Below, one piece after another: positions 37,849-49,477 of a stretch of DNA of 64,000 bases. The DNA comes from Vigna angularis (taxonomy: Eukaryota; Streptophyta; Magnoliopsida; Fabales; Fabaceae): positions 37,258,090 to 37,322,089 of the forward strand of contig NC_068974.1 of assembly GCF_016808095.1 (NCBI RefSeq), read 5' to 3'. Below the pieces are notes generated by a model. It saw only the letters and a program-made list of their open reading frames with translations, was not told the origin of the DNA and did not search any database. The stretch's first letter is position 1. Each line of letters starts with the position of its first letter. The translations under genes were made by a program, and so were the position numbers.

Positions 37849-40800
37849 ATGAAGACTTATCTAGAGAAAAACAAGACACTTGCCAAGCCTGGTCACAAAA
37901 GTTCTGCCCCCATGAATGTAAGCAGACATGATATTTACCATCTCTACTGAATTGTTGTTTCTGCAATCTTCTGATATTCTCTTGTTTTAACCCATTGTTT
38001 TTTTTTTCTAACAGGAAATACCAAACCTTCCCAAAAGCCGAACCCCTTGGTCTACTTCTCAGGTATCAGTGTTTTATGTTTTTGAGACATTTTATACTTA
38101 TTCTTATTGGAAACAAACAGTTGATACACTCATAATTTTTAATTAGGCTTCCGTTTTTCGTAATTATGGGTCCACTCCAACTTCCAGTTTAACTCCAGCT
38201 AGTCCTCACTTATATTCCCCATGGTTCGGAAGTCAGGTAGTGATATATGTATTCATGCATATTGTAGCTGGTTCTGTGCTTTGATTATGAGGAAGGGACT
38301 ACTCACGTGTCTTGTTTTCTTCTTATATCTTGTTTGATCAAGATCTGGAATAGGCCAACTCAATATGGTTCTCTATATCAAAGTAGTTCGTTCTCCAATT
38401 ATCCTATGGCAGCAAGGGTAAGTATAATTCCTCAGTCATTTGATAAGTTTATTTAGCTACATGATTTCTGTTAAATTGAATTGGCCAGTTGCTTCAGATT
38501 TTATGGAATGTACATGTTCTTTTATGGAGGATGAGGTTGGGGTACAGTTAGCAATTGTTAATGTATTCAATGCATGGTTCTTCCCTTCCACGATGAATGT
38601 GTTTGTATATTCAACATTTTGCAGGTTGGTCAGAGTTCTCTATTAGCTTCTGCGAATACACTACAAAGGACTTCTGCTGAAAACAACATGGGTTTCAAGA
38701 ACCATTCTTACAAGATCTCACAACCTACAAGTAACGTAACTCCCAAAGCTAAAGAAAATGAAAGAAGGCCTTCAATCCAAGGAACCAACTTGAAAGGATC
38801 AACAAGTAGGTACGTTTGTTCTGCTGGTGAATATCTCCATTACATTTTTCCAACCGTTTTCAAAGTTTGTGGACAGTGTGACCAGTGAAAGCAAGCAAAG
38901 AACTGCTGTAGTCAATGATAAAAAGAATGACGGTGGATCAACAAAGGTGCATATACGTCTTTGCAATGTAAGAAGAATTAGAGAAAATGAATTTCTTTGA
39001 TAATACTTTTCTTACGGTTGCTCCATTGAATTCTTAGTGATGTCTGCTATTTCCTGCTGAACTGCATTTACCTTGACAGGCAAGTAACAATACAAAAGAA
39101 CAAAGAAAAAGAAAGGCAGAGCAGACATCATCCAAGATCTTAAGTATAAAAAGCATATATGAGGTGACAATATGATTAAGTTGTTTCATCTGTTTCTGGT
39201 TTAAATTTTTTACATTGAACACTACCGTATATTTTCTGCATGATATATTTTAAAATTATTTTCACTGTGTTTGAATATTACAATCAGATATAAAATATGA
39301 TTCAACATTAGGAGACTCATGATTTAATTCTAGACTCGAGATAACCTTGTTTTTTTAATGCAATATCCATTTTGTCACCGTTTATATTTAGAACTCATAA
39401 ACACCAGTAATTTAATGAGACATTAAAAACATGTAACCTTCAGCCGAATGGTTCAAGATGCTTATGATATTTGGTTCTTTCAGCGGCAGGATATTCGTTC
39501 AACTAAGCAACAACAATCCAGGATGATGTCTGGAACTGGTATGTTTGAAGTTAAACAATTTGTCATTTAATAATGAAGAAAATTCAAGTTTGATGAACTG
39601 AGATTTGATCAGTGGGAGGTGCCAAGAGTGTGACTCATACTGAAAATATCAATGCTGATGATGAAAATACAAATATTGAAACGGAAAACTTTGAAGCAAA
39701 TCCAAGTGATCCGAATCAGAATTTGCATATAGACCTCAATGCATCTTCCGCTAATCCTGTACTTGAAGAGGTACTAAAATTTTCTGAGTTATATGTCACA
39801 TGTGAGCTTATAGCCTTTCTATATTAGGAAAGGGAATCAATGTTCTGAATGAATGCCTAAGATAAAGGGAAAATAAATTTAATATATCATAAATTCGTTA
39901 GACCTTTGCGATATGTATTAAGAAGTGGATTTAAGCCCTGGTTAGAGTCTATCCTAACCATAATATTAGAGTCAGATTAAAACCTATGTTAGTGATATTT
40001 TTTGTTTTTTGGGCATTTCTATTTCACCGTTGTCGGGCTGGACCACCCAATTTTTACTATCACGCATGAGATGTTTATACCTCGGCGTGAAGGGGTGTGT
40101 TGGAAGTCTCACATCGACTAAAGATAAGGTTAATTTATAATATATAAGTGAGGTGCAAACCTCACAAGCTGATTTGTAGGATTGAGTTAGACTTAAAAAA
40201 CCACTTTTTAGTAAGGTTTAATTGCTTCCTTTGTCCCCAGTTTGGTTGAATTGTGTCAAATTCATCCTCATTTTTAAAAAAGTTTCATTGTCGTCCTCAC
40301 GTGGTGTAAAAGTGTCAATTGAATCCAAACATAGAAAAAATTTGTGTCAATGTAGTCATCTCCGTTAAATACACACTAACGGTGTTAAGTGGCTGATAAT
40401 TTGGCACTGACGTGTCAATGACGTGGCACTTAGAGGGTTACTTAGCAACTGAAACACGCATTACGATGACGCTGGTCGCGTTCTTCCTCACCGCCACCAA
40501 GCTCGCCAAGCTCGCCGGAGCTCTCTTTACTCTCACCGTTGCCGCCAACGCCTTCTCCTACTCCCGCTTCCGCAAGAACAACCTTCGCCGATTCCGCTCC
40601 CCTATCGACGAAACTTCCGACAAAGAGAGCTCGGATTAAAATATACTCAGTGTCCTGGAGCTCTCTTCGTCCCCTCCGTAAACCTCGTCGCAGACGATTG
40701 CCTCTCCTTCTTCAACTCTATCAAACAACAAAACCCCCAATTCCAACACCTCCCCTCTTTTCTCTTCGGCGAGTCCATGGGCGCCGCCATCTGCCTCCTC

Positions 40801-41882
40801 ATTCACTTCCTCTCCCCGGAACCCTTCAACGGCGCCGTTTTAGTCGCCCCCATGTGCAAAATCTCCGACAGCGTCAGACCCAGATGGCCCATTCCCCAGA
40901 TCCTCACCTTCCTCGCCAGATTCTTCCCCACTCTCCCCATCGTCCCCACCCCCGATCTCCTCTTCAAGTCCGTCAAGGTTCCCCGCAAGAAACTCATCGC
41001 CAACATGAACCCTTTGAGGTATCGCGGAAAGCCGAGGTTGGGCACCGTCGTCGAACTTTTAAGGGTTACCGACTTCCTCAATCAGAGGCTCTCTGATGTC
41101 AACCTTCCTTTCATTGTCTTGCACGGCAGCGCCGATGCTGTCACCGACCCCGATGTGAGTAGGGAGTTGTACCGCGAAGCCAGGACCCTCGATAAGACCA
41201 TCAAGGTTTACGACGGGATGATGCATTCCTTGCTGTTCGGAGAGACCGATGAAAATGTTGAGATTGTCAGAAACGATGTTCTGTCGTGGCTGCTCGCTAG
41301 GTCTGGTGGGGAAACAAGACTTCAATGAAGAAGGTTTCAAGGTTCTGTTTTGTTAATTGTCTTGATGCATTTGGTGAATTCGATGCTACAAACAAAATTA
41401 TATCATCGGACTGGCAACACCAAAATGTGAACTGTACTGTCCATTTCATCCAACAATTCTAATTTATTGATATATTGATGCAAGAAATTTATTCCCTTCA
41501 CCAAATGTTCACTTCATCGTTTCTGTATGGGCAAATCATGAACAAAAGCTACCACTTTTGGCAACGGTGAGAGTAAAGAGAGCTCCGGCGAGCTTGGTGG
41601 CGGTGAGGAAGAGCGCGACTGCTAAGTAACCCTCTAAGTGCCACGTCATTGACACGTCAGTGCCAAATAATCAGCCACTTAACACCGTTAGTGTGTATTT
41701 AACGGAGATGACTACATTGACACAAATTTTTTCTATGTTTGGATTCAATTGACACTTTTACACCACGTGAGGACGACAATGAAACTTTTTAAAAAATGAG
41801 GATGAATTTGACACAATTCAACCAAACTGGGGACAAAGGAAGCAATTAAACCTTTTAGTAACATGATCCTTAGAGCTTTGCA

Positions 41883-41931
<49 letters not shown>

Positions 41932-44900
41932 TAAATTCGTTAAAATCTATAAAGTTCTTTCTAATATTCTCCCAAAAAGAAAAAACTTTCAAACACAACG
42001 TTTATAATATTACAGGAAATCTGTACTTACCAATTCAACTGTACTGAATCAGAAAGGAGAATCTTACCATTATTTTACAATTGCATGCTATGATTTATTC
42101 CATATTTAGATTTGTTAAATTCCTTTAAAGCTACACCATTTATATGATCTGGTTTATTCAAGTATCATCAAATCTACATGCCATCCAGTGTGGCTTGTTG
42201 CATGGGAATATTATGATTTTCTTATTGAATGTTTATACTTTCTAAATTAGCGTTCAGTTTTGCACTGGCTTTGCTTTTTCAACATCTCATTCCTTGTCAC
42301 TTAAGGCCATTCTGATGAAGATATGCCACCATTATCGTTATTTCATTCTGTAGAGTATGGAAATGTGCACTACAGTGAACACGAATTTCTTAGATAAATA
42401 CTTGCCAATGGTTTCTCATTTTAATTCTTAGGGATGGCCTACTGCTGAGCTCCTTTTACTTCAACAGGAAAGCGATGATACAAAAGAACAAAGAAAAAGG
42501 AAGGCGATGAATAAATCATTTAAGAGACGAAAGAAGATCATGAAGGTATACTATACATGCATATTTATTGTACAGTAGATATACACTGGCCCGTTAAGCA
42601 TGTGTCTCGAACTTCTGAATTGATTATAAATAAAAATTCAGCCATCTTATTAGCCAATGTTTTCATCTTCATAGTTCATAATGCTTATAAGCATGGTTCC
42701 TTTCAGCTGGTGGATATCTTTTCAGCTAAGCATGAACAATCCAGCATGACAGTCAGAAATGGTATGTTCTGAGTTCATCAATTTGTGATTTATTGTATAA
42801 AAGTAGAAAAATCACTGTCTTATGATCTATGAGAATTGATCAGGGGGAGGTGCAAACAATGTGACTAGTATTGAAAATTCTAATTCTATTCAAGACAAAA
42901 CAAATATTGGGTCGAATCATTTTGGAGCAAATCCAACTGAGAGGAACAGGAACTTGAGTACAAAACTATCTGCCACTAATCCTCAACTTACAAAGGAGGT
43001 ACTGAATTTTTGAGTGTTATATCACATATTATCTTTCTGGTTACCTTTCTATATTAGAAAAGGGAACTTGATCTAAATGAACTCCAAAGATAAAGGGAAA
43101 GTGAAATTAATACATAAGCTAACTGAACTTTAAAACTTTTGTTGGATTAATATACTGAACATATACGAATATCTAACGTTGATCTTTTCATGCTAATCAT
43201 GCTTATAAATTCCTTAAAATCTAAAAAAGTATTATTTTATGCTCCCAACAAGAGAAATCTTTTGCATAGGAAGTTTATAGTATTACCTTGGAAGGAAATT
43301 TATATGTACCGGTTTAACTGTATAAAAAAGGAGAATCTAATTATGATATTCAACTGTCACTGGTTTACTATTGGTGTTATAATGGCCCAAAGATACATTG
43401 CTTGGATTCACCTCATTGATTTCTTTCATGTTTAAATTTGTTAAATACCCTAATAGCTACACCATCTATATGATCTAGTTTATTTAAGTATAAGTATCAT
43501 CATATCAGCATACCACCCTGTGTGGCTTGTTGGAGGGGCTTCTGCAGTATTAATACTCTTTTTACGATTTCCTGCTTGCATTGTAAGTGATTTTGGACAT
43601 GTTTTTGTTCAATTTTTGCATTGGTTTTGTTCTTCTTGCACCTCATTGCTAGTCACTTAAGGCCATTTTGGATGAAAAGGTACCACAATTGTAGTTATTG
43701 TTATATATACAGCCTATGTAGATGTGTACTGTAGTGAAAATGAATTTCTTTGGTAAATACCTGTCATAGTTATAGTTTTGCTTTTAATTGTTACTGATGC
43801 CCACTGCATTTACTTTGACAGGAAAGTGATGAAGAAAAAGAACAAAGAAGGCAATCAAAGAAGAAATCAGCCAAGAGATCAAGGATGAAGATGAAGGTAC
43901 ACAACATATTTATCGTATATCATATGTATATATACTGGCACTAAGTGTTAGGTGTTTTAAAGTCAAAGTGAGTTTGACAGTTTCTGTCTATTAAAATTCT
44001 GTTTCTGTTTTTTCCTTGTTTGTGTAACCTGCTGCTGTACATATAAATACAAATACAGCATGCACCTTTCTAATAAAGGTTGAATAACAGAAGTGCTCTG
44101 CACATGTTCTGTGTATGCACCTTGTCGTAAACAATATTAAGTAGGTGTGTCGAACTTGTTGGAAATCTCACATCCATTAGAGATAAAGTCAACTTAAAGT
44201 ATATTAGTGAGTGTAAACCCCATCTTATAAATCGGTTTTGTAGAATTGAGTTAGGTTTAAAGTTCACTTCTTAACATCAAAGTCATGATTAGAACTTATC
44301 CTACCAATATTTGTTGGACATATTGTTTCATCCGTTGGCGGACCACTCATTGATGTCAGAAAATGATAAATGCATTGCACAATTATCATACCATTCACAA
44401 TCCTTCTTGACAGCTCTTTCATTTCCTTAAAGTCATAATCTTTTCCATAACTTGTGCGTTTCACCTTGGCAGATGGAACGTGAAAGGTTAAATGCTTCCA
44501 TTGAAAATCTAGGTGTCGAAAATGCTGCGCTCAGAGAAAAGCTTCATGACCTTCTTCATGAGTGTGATAAGCTCATAGAAAATAATAATTCCATACTGGT
44601 ATGCCATTTGAATCCTTACTTGTCAAGCTATATAACTGTTTCTGTAGATTTTTAAGTTGAATGACTAAGTACTTGTATTCCTATAAAAGAAAAACATTAA
44701 TGGTCTCATGTTACATTCTTCCTTTGAAGCAATTTGAAATTTTAAGAGATTTAGCTATTTATATAGAAACAAAATGAAACATAAACATGATTTATCTAAA
44801 CTAGGAAACTTGTAAAAATGAATGGTCTCATGTTACATTCTTCGGTTGCTTTGTTGTGTTTTATTTTTTGCCACAAACTTTAGCATCTGATCTGGTGTGT

Positions 44901-44992
44901 TATGGGGACAGGATGAACTCAATGAGATGTATGGTAAAGAAAAAGTAATGGAAGTTTTGAGTATGCAGTATGCTGACTCGGGCCAATGCTGA
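37849..44992 (+). CDS. Diverged G-box-binding-factor-like bZIP protein with repeated basic-region exons
   Basis: Fifteen in-phase exons: 37849-37917, 38015-38062, 38147-38236, 38343-38417, 38625-38809, 38877-38946, 39080-39163, 39484-39538, 39613-39770, 42468-42545, 42707-42761, 42844-42998, 43822-43896, 44473-44598, 44912-44992. They give 467 residues. Residues 24-94 (RTPWSTSQ, STPTSSLTPASPHLYSPW, NRPTQYGS) follow the Pro-rich MFMR domain of GBFs; NQNLHIDLNASSANP echoes the GBF motif NLNIGMDLW. The last basic exon reads QRRQSKKKSAKRSRMKMK, aligned with GBF RKQSNRESARRSRLRKQ. The invariant Asn is Lys387; the paired Arg395 is kept. The zipper is intact (Leu405, 412, 419, 426, 433, Ile440). Two earlier basic-like exons (180-207, 279-304) are degenerate copies. 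DNA binding is uncertain; dimerisation is likely. Intron 9 is swollen by a transposon. Start ATG 37849 is the first in-frame Met after the TTTCAG acceptor at 37837; an upstream exon is possible. Confidence 0.75.
39901..40205. repeat. Dispersed legume-type repeat in bZIP intron 9 (left part)
   Basis: Contains TGTTGGAAGTCTCACATCG at 40098 and CTCACAAGCTGATTTG-TAGGATTGAGTTAG, as in the 37.3 and 44.2 kb copies. The Pack-MULE was inserted into its end: joining 40205 to the sequence after 41861 restores the repeat's CCACTTTTTAGTAACATGAT wording. A perfect 19-base direct repeat, ATATATCATAAATTCGTTA, flanks the whole insertion (39882-39900 and 41924-41942). Confidence 0.7.
40215..41852. mobile_element. 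Pack-MULE (Mutator-like element with captured hydrolase gene)
   Basis: The 1,638-base element has long terminal inverted repeats starting GGTTTAATTGCTTCCTTTG: left 40215-40543, right 41560-41852. They are almost identical apart from single-base changes and a 25-30 base stretch (AACTGAAACACGCATTACG region) missing from the right copy. The 9-bp target duplication TTTTAGTAA is perfect (40206-40214 and 41853-41861). There is no transposase. The interior is a GC-rich piece of an alpha/beta-hydrolase gene, listed separately. Near-identical ends and intact duplication indicate recent insertion. It lies inside intron 9 of the bZIP gene, nested in an older repeat. Confidence 0.93.
40466..41328 (+). 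pseudogene. Captured monoacylglycerol-lipase/caffeoylshikimate-esterase-like gene, internally deleted
   Basis: The 5' piece (from ATG 40466) reads MTLVAFFLTATKLAKLAGAL through FSYSRFRKNNLRRF and stops at 40639. A second piece in another frame reads LFVPSVNLVADDCLSFF, then FGESMGAAICL, and ends at 41328. The nucleophile motif GESMG, the Asp in HGSADAVTD and the His in DGMMHSLL can be seen, so the triad is encoded. The segment normally lying between the pieces, with the HG oxyanion motif, is missing, and the frame changes there. The only good ATG of the second frame (40777) comes directly after the nucleophile Ser, so a product started there would lack it. GC content is far above the surrounding intron. 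I regard it as transposon cargo, not a working enzyme. Confidence 0.85.
41886..41929. repeat. TA dinucleotide microsatellite in bZIP intron 9
   Basis: A TA run of about 22 units next to the right-hand copy of the 19-base flanking direct repeat. Confidence 0.9.
44157..44361. repeat. Dispersed legume-type repeat in the intron before the zipper exon
   Basis: Starts TGTTGGAAATCTCACATCC and contains TTATAAATCGGTTTTGTAG and TTTGTTGGACATATTG, as in the other copies in this gene. Confidence 0.65.
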
Positions 44993-45909
44993 TCAAAACT
45001 CTATAATGACAGATGAGATTCAAATTTCAACTTATCTAAATTCTATCATTTTCACATTACAAGCCATAATTGGCTTTTCCTTATAGAAATAACTAAAGTC
45101 TAAACAAATGACAGACGTACTATAATGCTTTTATCGGTCAGCTTTCAAAACATCTGCATGATAATTTATGGTCCTTTCTTCAATGGTTAGCATTTTCCTT
45201 AATTTCATAGTGCTATCCAATTTTTTTGGTAGACATTAGATTATTTTTTTAGATATGAGATTTTGTTATGAAGTTTTGTGATTGTGCTTTTCTCCCCTTT
45301 CTATGTTTTTCTTATCCGCGGCTTTTTTTTACCAGTAATAGATAATAGGATAAAACTTAAATTTAATACTTAAAACTGTAAATGTTACTGTGTAATAAAT
45401 ATTTATATTAAAATATTACAAAAAAAAGTATCAGATGATACTTTAGTTATAATTAAATAACAGTATTGAAGATACGATCTTAAGTTGTCTACCTTTTTCT
45501 CTTAACTGTGCCCATTCCCATTATTATATATAAGTAGCATTTGACTATTTTTGAAAGGGGTATTTTTATAGCATTTGTTGATATATTTATCTTGACATAT
45601 TTTTTATGTAGCTAAAATTTATTAACAAAATGCAAAAAATTATAGGTGGATTTGTAGGAAGAAAAGATGTAGTTTTATATTGGTAAACACGTTTTTTTTA
45701 AATAAAAATATTTTTAGAAAACATACGAGAGACTGTGTTTCTAGCGTTTCAGTTTTTTAATCGACATGAGCAAAATACCTTGCTTTATGTTAACCAGTAT
45801 TTGCGAAACTTCTTCTGCCAAATGATTTATTTTAATGCAAATATTCTGAAGATGTATTTATGATAAATAAAATCTATCAGCTAAGTAATTAACATCAGAA
45901 AAAAATATG
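44993..45909. other. bZIP 3' region and AT-rich spacer
   Basis: The first few hundred bases are the probable 3' untranslated region. Nothing else is recognised. Confidence 0.4.
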
Positions 45910-46687
45910 GCTTAATTTTGTTTTAAATTTTTAATAAATTTAAAAACTTTCAATTATGTTTTTAATAGATTTTTATGGTCTATTGAGTATTTAATAAATT
46001 TTTATTTTTTAATTGAATTCTGAATGTCAACTTGTCTATTAAATTAGTGATGTGACTATTAAGTGGTACCAATCTCTTTTATAACTAAAAAAAATATGTG
46101 ACTATGCATTAGTAACAAATGTTGGAGGGAGATACTGGTGATTAGATCTCTTGCAATAGTTATAAGAAGTTTTTTTTTACCGTATTTTTATATATTCATA
46201 AATAAAGTTGTAGTGTGAAATTAATTTATGCAAAAACAAAAAGATTGAGAAATATAAAATTTCACTAAAACTGACTATTTTAATCTATTTATAATGAAAG
46301 ACATAATACTCATGACAACCTATAAAGAGAACAAGAACATGAACCACAATAAAAAGTGGAAGCCTAATTACTCACGAGTAAGATTCTGGCCTTGAGTATT
46401 TTGGTTTTTATGATTTTTATGATAACTGGCATTGTTTTTTAAAATTATAAGATTATAAAATTATAAAATAATAATTTGTAAAATTTTAAAATAATAAAAT
46501 TACATATTACAACAACTCAACAAAATATATGACAAGATCGTAACCAGAAAAGTCGCATCACTAAGTTTAAGAGTGGAGATTCAATTGAAAATTTTAAATT
46601 TATCAAATATTCATTAGACCATAAAAATTTATTAGAAATTTAAATAAAATTTTTCAAATTTATGAAAGAGTTTAAACATAATTAAGC
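45910..46687. mobile_element. Inverted-repeat element, about 0.78 kb, probably an old MITE or MULE
   Basis: The left end (GCTTAATTTTG, then TTTTTATGGTCTATTGAGTA and TTAATTGAAT) is repeated in inverse at the right end (complement of ATTCAATTGAAAATTTT, TATTCATTAGACCATAAAAA, ATAATTAAGC). The arms are about 110 bases with many differences. No clear target duplication was found, so the exact ends are approximate. The interior has no gene. Confidence 0.6.
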
Positions 46688-47305
46688 TAAGCAAAAAATT
46701 ATTTAATGTGACAGAAACACTATTAACTATAGTTAGTAGTAACCCGAGGATGCGGAGAACCAAAAATGACATATTTGGTAATTTGGCAATTCCCTTGAAA
46801 ACAGAATTTCAGATTATTTGAAGGTAAAGCTGAATAAAGATAAGTATTATTTAAATTTGCTTCGAAAGCCAAACATAAAAGCTGAACATAATTTGATTAA
46901 TAAAATTCAACAGTAGTATTACTTGGTTAATTTTTCATATAATTATGGTTAAGATTTCTTGAAGAATCTTCTTCCAGTCTAAAATTTGATTTGATTGAAA
47001 GAACGAGAAGAGATGGAAAAAATGGATGCCTAAAAAACAATAAAATGGTTGACCAAGAAACAACAAAAAACTTCAAATTAGCATACAACAAATGTTACAG
47101 AAGAAAATCCATGTAAGCCCCACCAAAAACATGCATTAAAAAGGAATAGAAAGAAACAGAATGAGGCCTAAAAGCATAACTCAATGTACTCATAAGATGA
47201 TATCAGTTTGTACCTACACATGCTTTGTAGCTAATGAAATCTACTGTGAAACTGTTCTAAGCAATTGACCCGAAAAAAAATATACTCTCAGCAGCAGCAA
47301 GATTA
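46688..47305. other. Spacer and 3' region of the arabinosyltransferase gene
   Basis: AT-rich; the part from about 47,100 is the probable 3' untranslated region of the minus-strand gene. Confidence 0.4.
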
Positions 47306-49477
47306 TCAATTTGAGCCATCTGGGAAAGGTTTGAGAGCATCCTGCTTTCCATCAACGTAGTACTGAACAATTGCTTTCATTCGGGGAAGTTTATCAGGGT
47401 GGTAATTCACGTGAATAATTACAGGCTTCAATTTGCTGAGGTTAGCATCATTCCTCACTGTCTTGAACAGAACCTTGCTGTTCATGAAGAGATACATATC
47501 CATAGTTCTTCTGGAAGCATGAAGCCCATCATAACCAGGATGTGATGGGTAAAAGAGTTCCTCATTGAAAACAGCCTGGTCCCAAGCCTTCTCTTTCGAA
47601 AGTCGTGTTGCCACACGATCCAAAAGCTCGATTGAAGGGATTGTTGGTCTAATATAGAAGAAACCAGAGTTGAAAACCCATATCCTCATAGTATGAGCAA
47701 ATCTAGCCCAACCCATTGCAGGTTCATCAAAGACATCGTTATAGCCGTATGCTGTCATGTTACTGTGACCATCGCTCATCGACTCCACGTCTGAATCCCG
47801 GTATAGATGATCGAATGGATTCTGCAAATATACAATGTCCACATCTGATAGAAGAACACTGTATCCCAACTGCAAAAATTCTCTTAGAATACGAAATTTA
47901 AGACCAGAGACAGCATGGTTACTCCCGATTCTTCCAATTACATCAACACTATCTTCTGGATCTCTTTTATACACTGGCACTTGATTTGAGTCACAAAACT
48001 TCACAATCTCATCGTCTAAAGCAACAACTAGATAGTTGGTTATGCCAACTCTCTTGATGTTGGTGAACCATACCTCCAGCATCTCCTTTACATTGGCGTT
48101 TGCAAGTCCAACTATAAGCTCTCGTTTAACTGCAACTTTCTCTAATATCTTTCCCAATCTCGAGTTCACAGACTCATCAGGAACAACAGTAGGGTTGGTT
48201 CTCAGTCCCTTTACTGTACCAAAGGGTCCAGCTTTAACCTGTTTACCTAGCGTAAGGAACTGCTTTTGAGCCTGGTCTTTCCCTTGCTCTGCAAGGCGAA
48301 GCCTTTCAGTCAATTCCCTCACCTGTTTTTTTAGCTCAGCATTCTTCTCTGATACCGCTACAAACTCTGATTTCAACAGGTTGACCCGATCTGAGGATTC
48401 ACATCCAGCTGAATTTTCCTGCCAAACAAAATCCATGATGAAAATTATGCTGTTTCTTCTTTCATATAGGATCAAACACATCCTTTACAGAGTGTGGGTT
48501 GAAGATCAATAGAAATTATATATTTTGTGGAACACACTTCCCGTTTTAAAATTCCTAGTTATAATTTTCTTTTCAATAGATTTTAACCGATGATACAGAG
48601 TGTGTTACAGAGTCTTCTACTAGAACTTCTCATATAGAAAGATACTTATGCAAGGTAAAATGAGTTTGTGCATAGCTAAATTTAAATCCTATAAATCACG
48701 TGTAAACCAATCAAAGAAATATCAAATTCTGCCTATTCAAATCAAGCCAAAATAGTACGTAGACTTGTGCATTATGCCTAGATTGCCTCTTAACTCGTCT
48801 GAAGAAACTCAACAACATCATCAGCTATATCTCCAAGTTTCAATCATCATACAAACAGAATTCCAGTTAAGCTTCTAAACCAGGAGATTGCTTCATCCCG
48901 AGGCAGAGAAACCAACCAGACATGATTTTCAGGATATACTAAGGTAGACAAAAAGACCATTCAGAAGCACACATTTAATACTAACATCACCATCATACCA
49001 ATTTGACAAGCAAAATTGACCACCGTACAAATCCACAAATTTTTAAAAGAGGAAACAAGTGGGTATTGTTTAGCCAGGGCATATAGATCGAAAACTAGCA
49101 AGATCAGTAAGATCAAACACAATCCAACAACAACCAAAAAAAACAAAAACAGTTGGTCAGAACATTGGGAATTCCCAGTCAACGGCAATCACAGATGTGA
49201 TGAAGATTACCAAGAGACCCGAAAGCTGAAACAGTAAGAAAGAGCAAAAAGGCAGAGTCTTTGACGAAAATGGAACCTGGGCTATGGATCCTGCGTTAGA
49301 GAGGCGGCGATTAGCAGCGACAGAGTCAGAAACGAAGAAGCCATTGGGGTACAAGAACGCGAAGACGCATCCAATAAGGACGCCAATTGCAACTGCGGTT
49401 AGGACCCTGGATTTGCGTAGAGAGTTTGGGTTGTTGTTCCTCATCAAGGGTCCCTCTCTGTCTCTGCGCCCAATCAT
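47306..49477 (-). CDS. RRA: RRA-type arabinosyltransferase (GT77 family)
   Basis: Two exons, 49477-49277 and 48418-47306, give 437 residues; the 858-base intron falls between GSIAQ and [11 protein letters not shown] in phase 0. It is a type II Golgi membrane protein: short basic N terminus, one membrane segment ([19 protein letters not shown], about 25-43), a coiled-coil stem (about 85-125) and a C-terminal catalytic domain. [17 protein letters not shown], the DxD-like metal/nucleotide-sugar site [11 protein letters not shown] (DVD at 259-261), [29 protein letters not shown] and [11 protein letters not shown] are family blocks. It matches the Arabidopsis REDUCED RESIDUAL ARABINOSE proteins, which add the second arabinose to hydroxyproline-linked chains of extensins and related cell-wall glycoproteins. 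Length and motifs are complete. The start ATG has no in-frame rival. Confidence 0.93.

Larger units (their letters stand above)
39000..43896 (+). repeat. Tandem duplication of an exon-intron module within the bZIP gene
   Basis: Unit 1 (exons 39080-39163, 39484-39538, 39613-39770) and unit 2 (exons 42468-42545, 42707-42761, 42844-42998) have matching phases and lengths (84/78, 55/55 and 158/155 bases). A third copy of the first exon lies at 43822-43896. Introns match too: TTTGATCAGTGGGAGGTGCC against AATTGATCAGGGGGAGGTGC, and CCTTTCTATATTAG-AAAGGGAA after both third exons. Without the inserted elements the period is about 1.35 kb. Confidence 0.85.

Noticed and set aside
40539..41096. A 185-codon Arg/Pro-rich open frame
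   Set aside because: It overlaps the captured hydrolase in another frame; the GC-rich codons of the hydrolase create it by chance.
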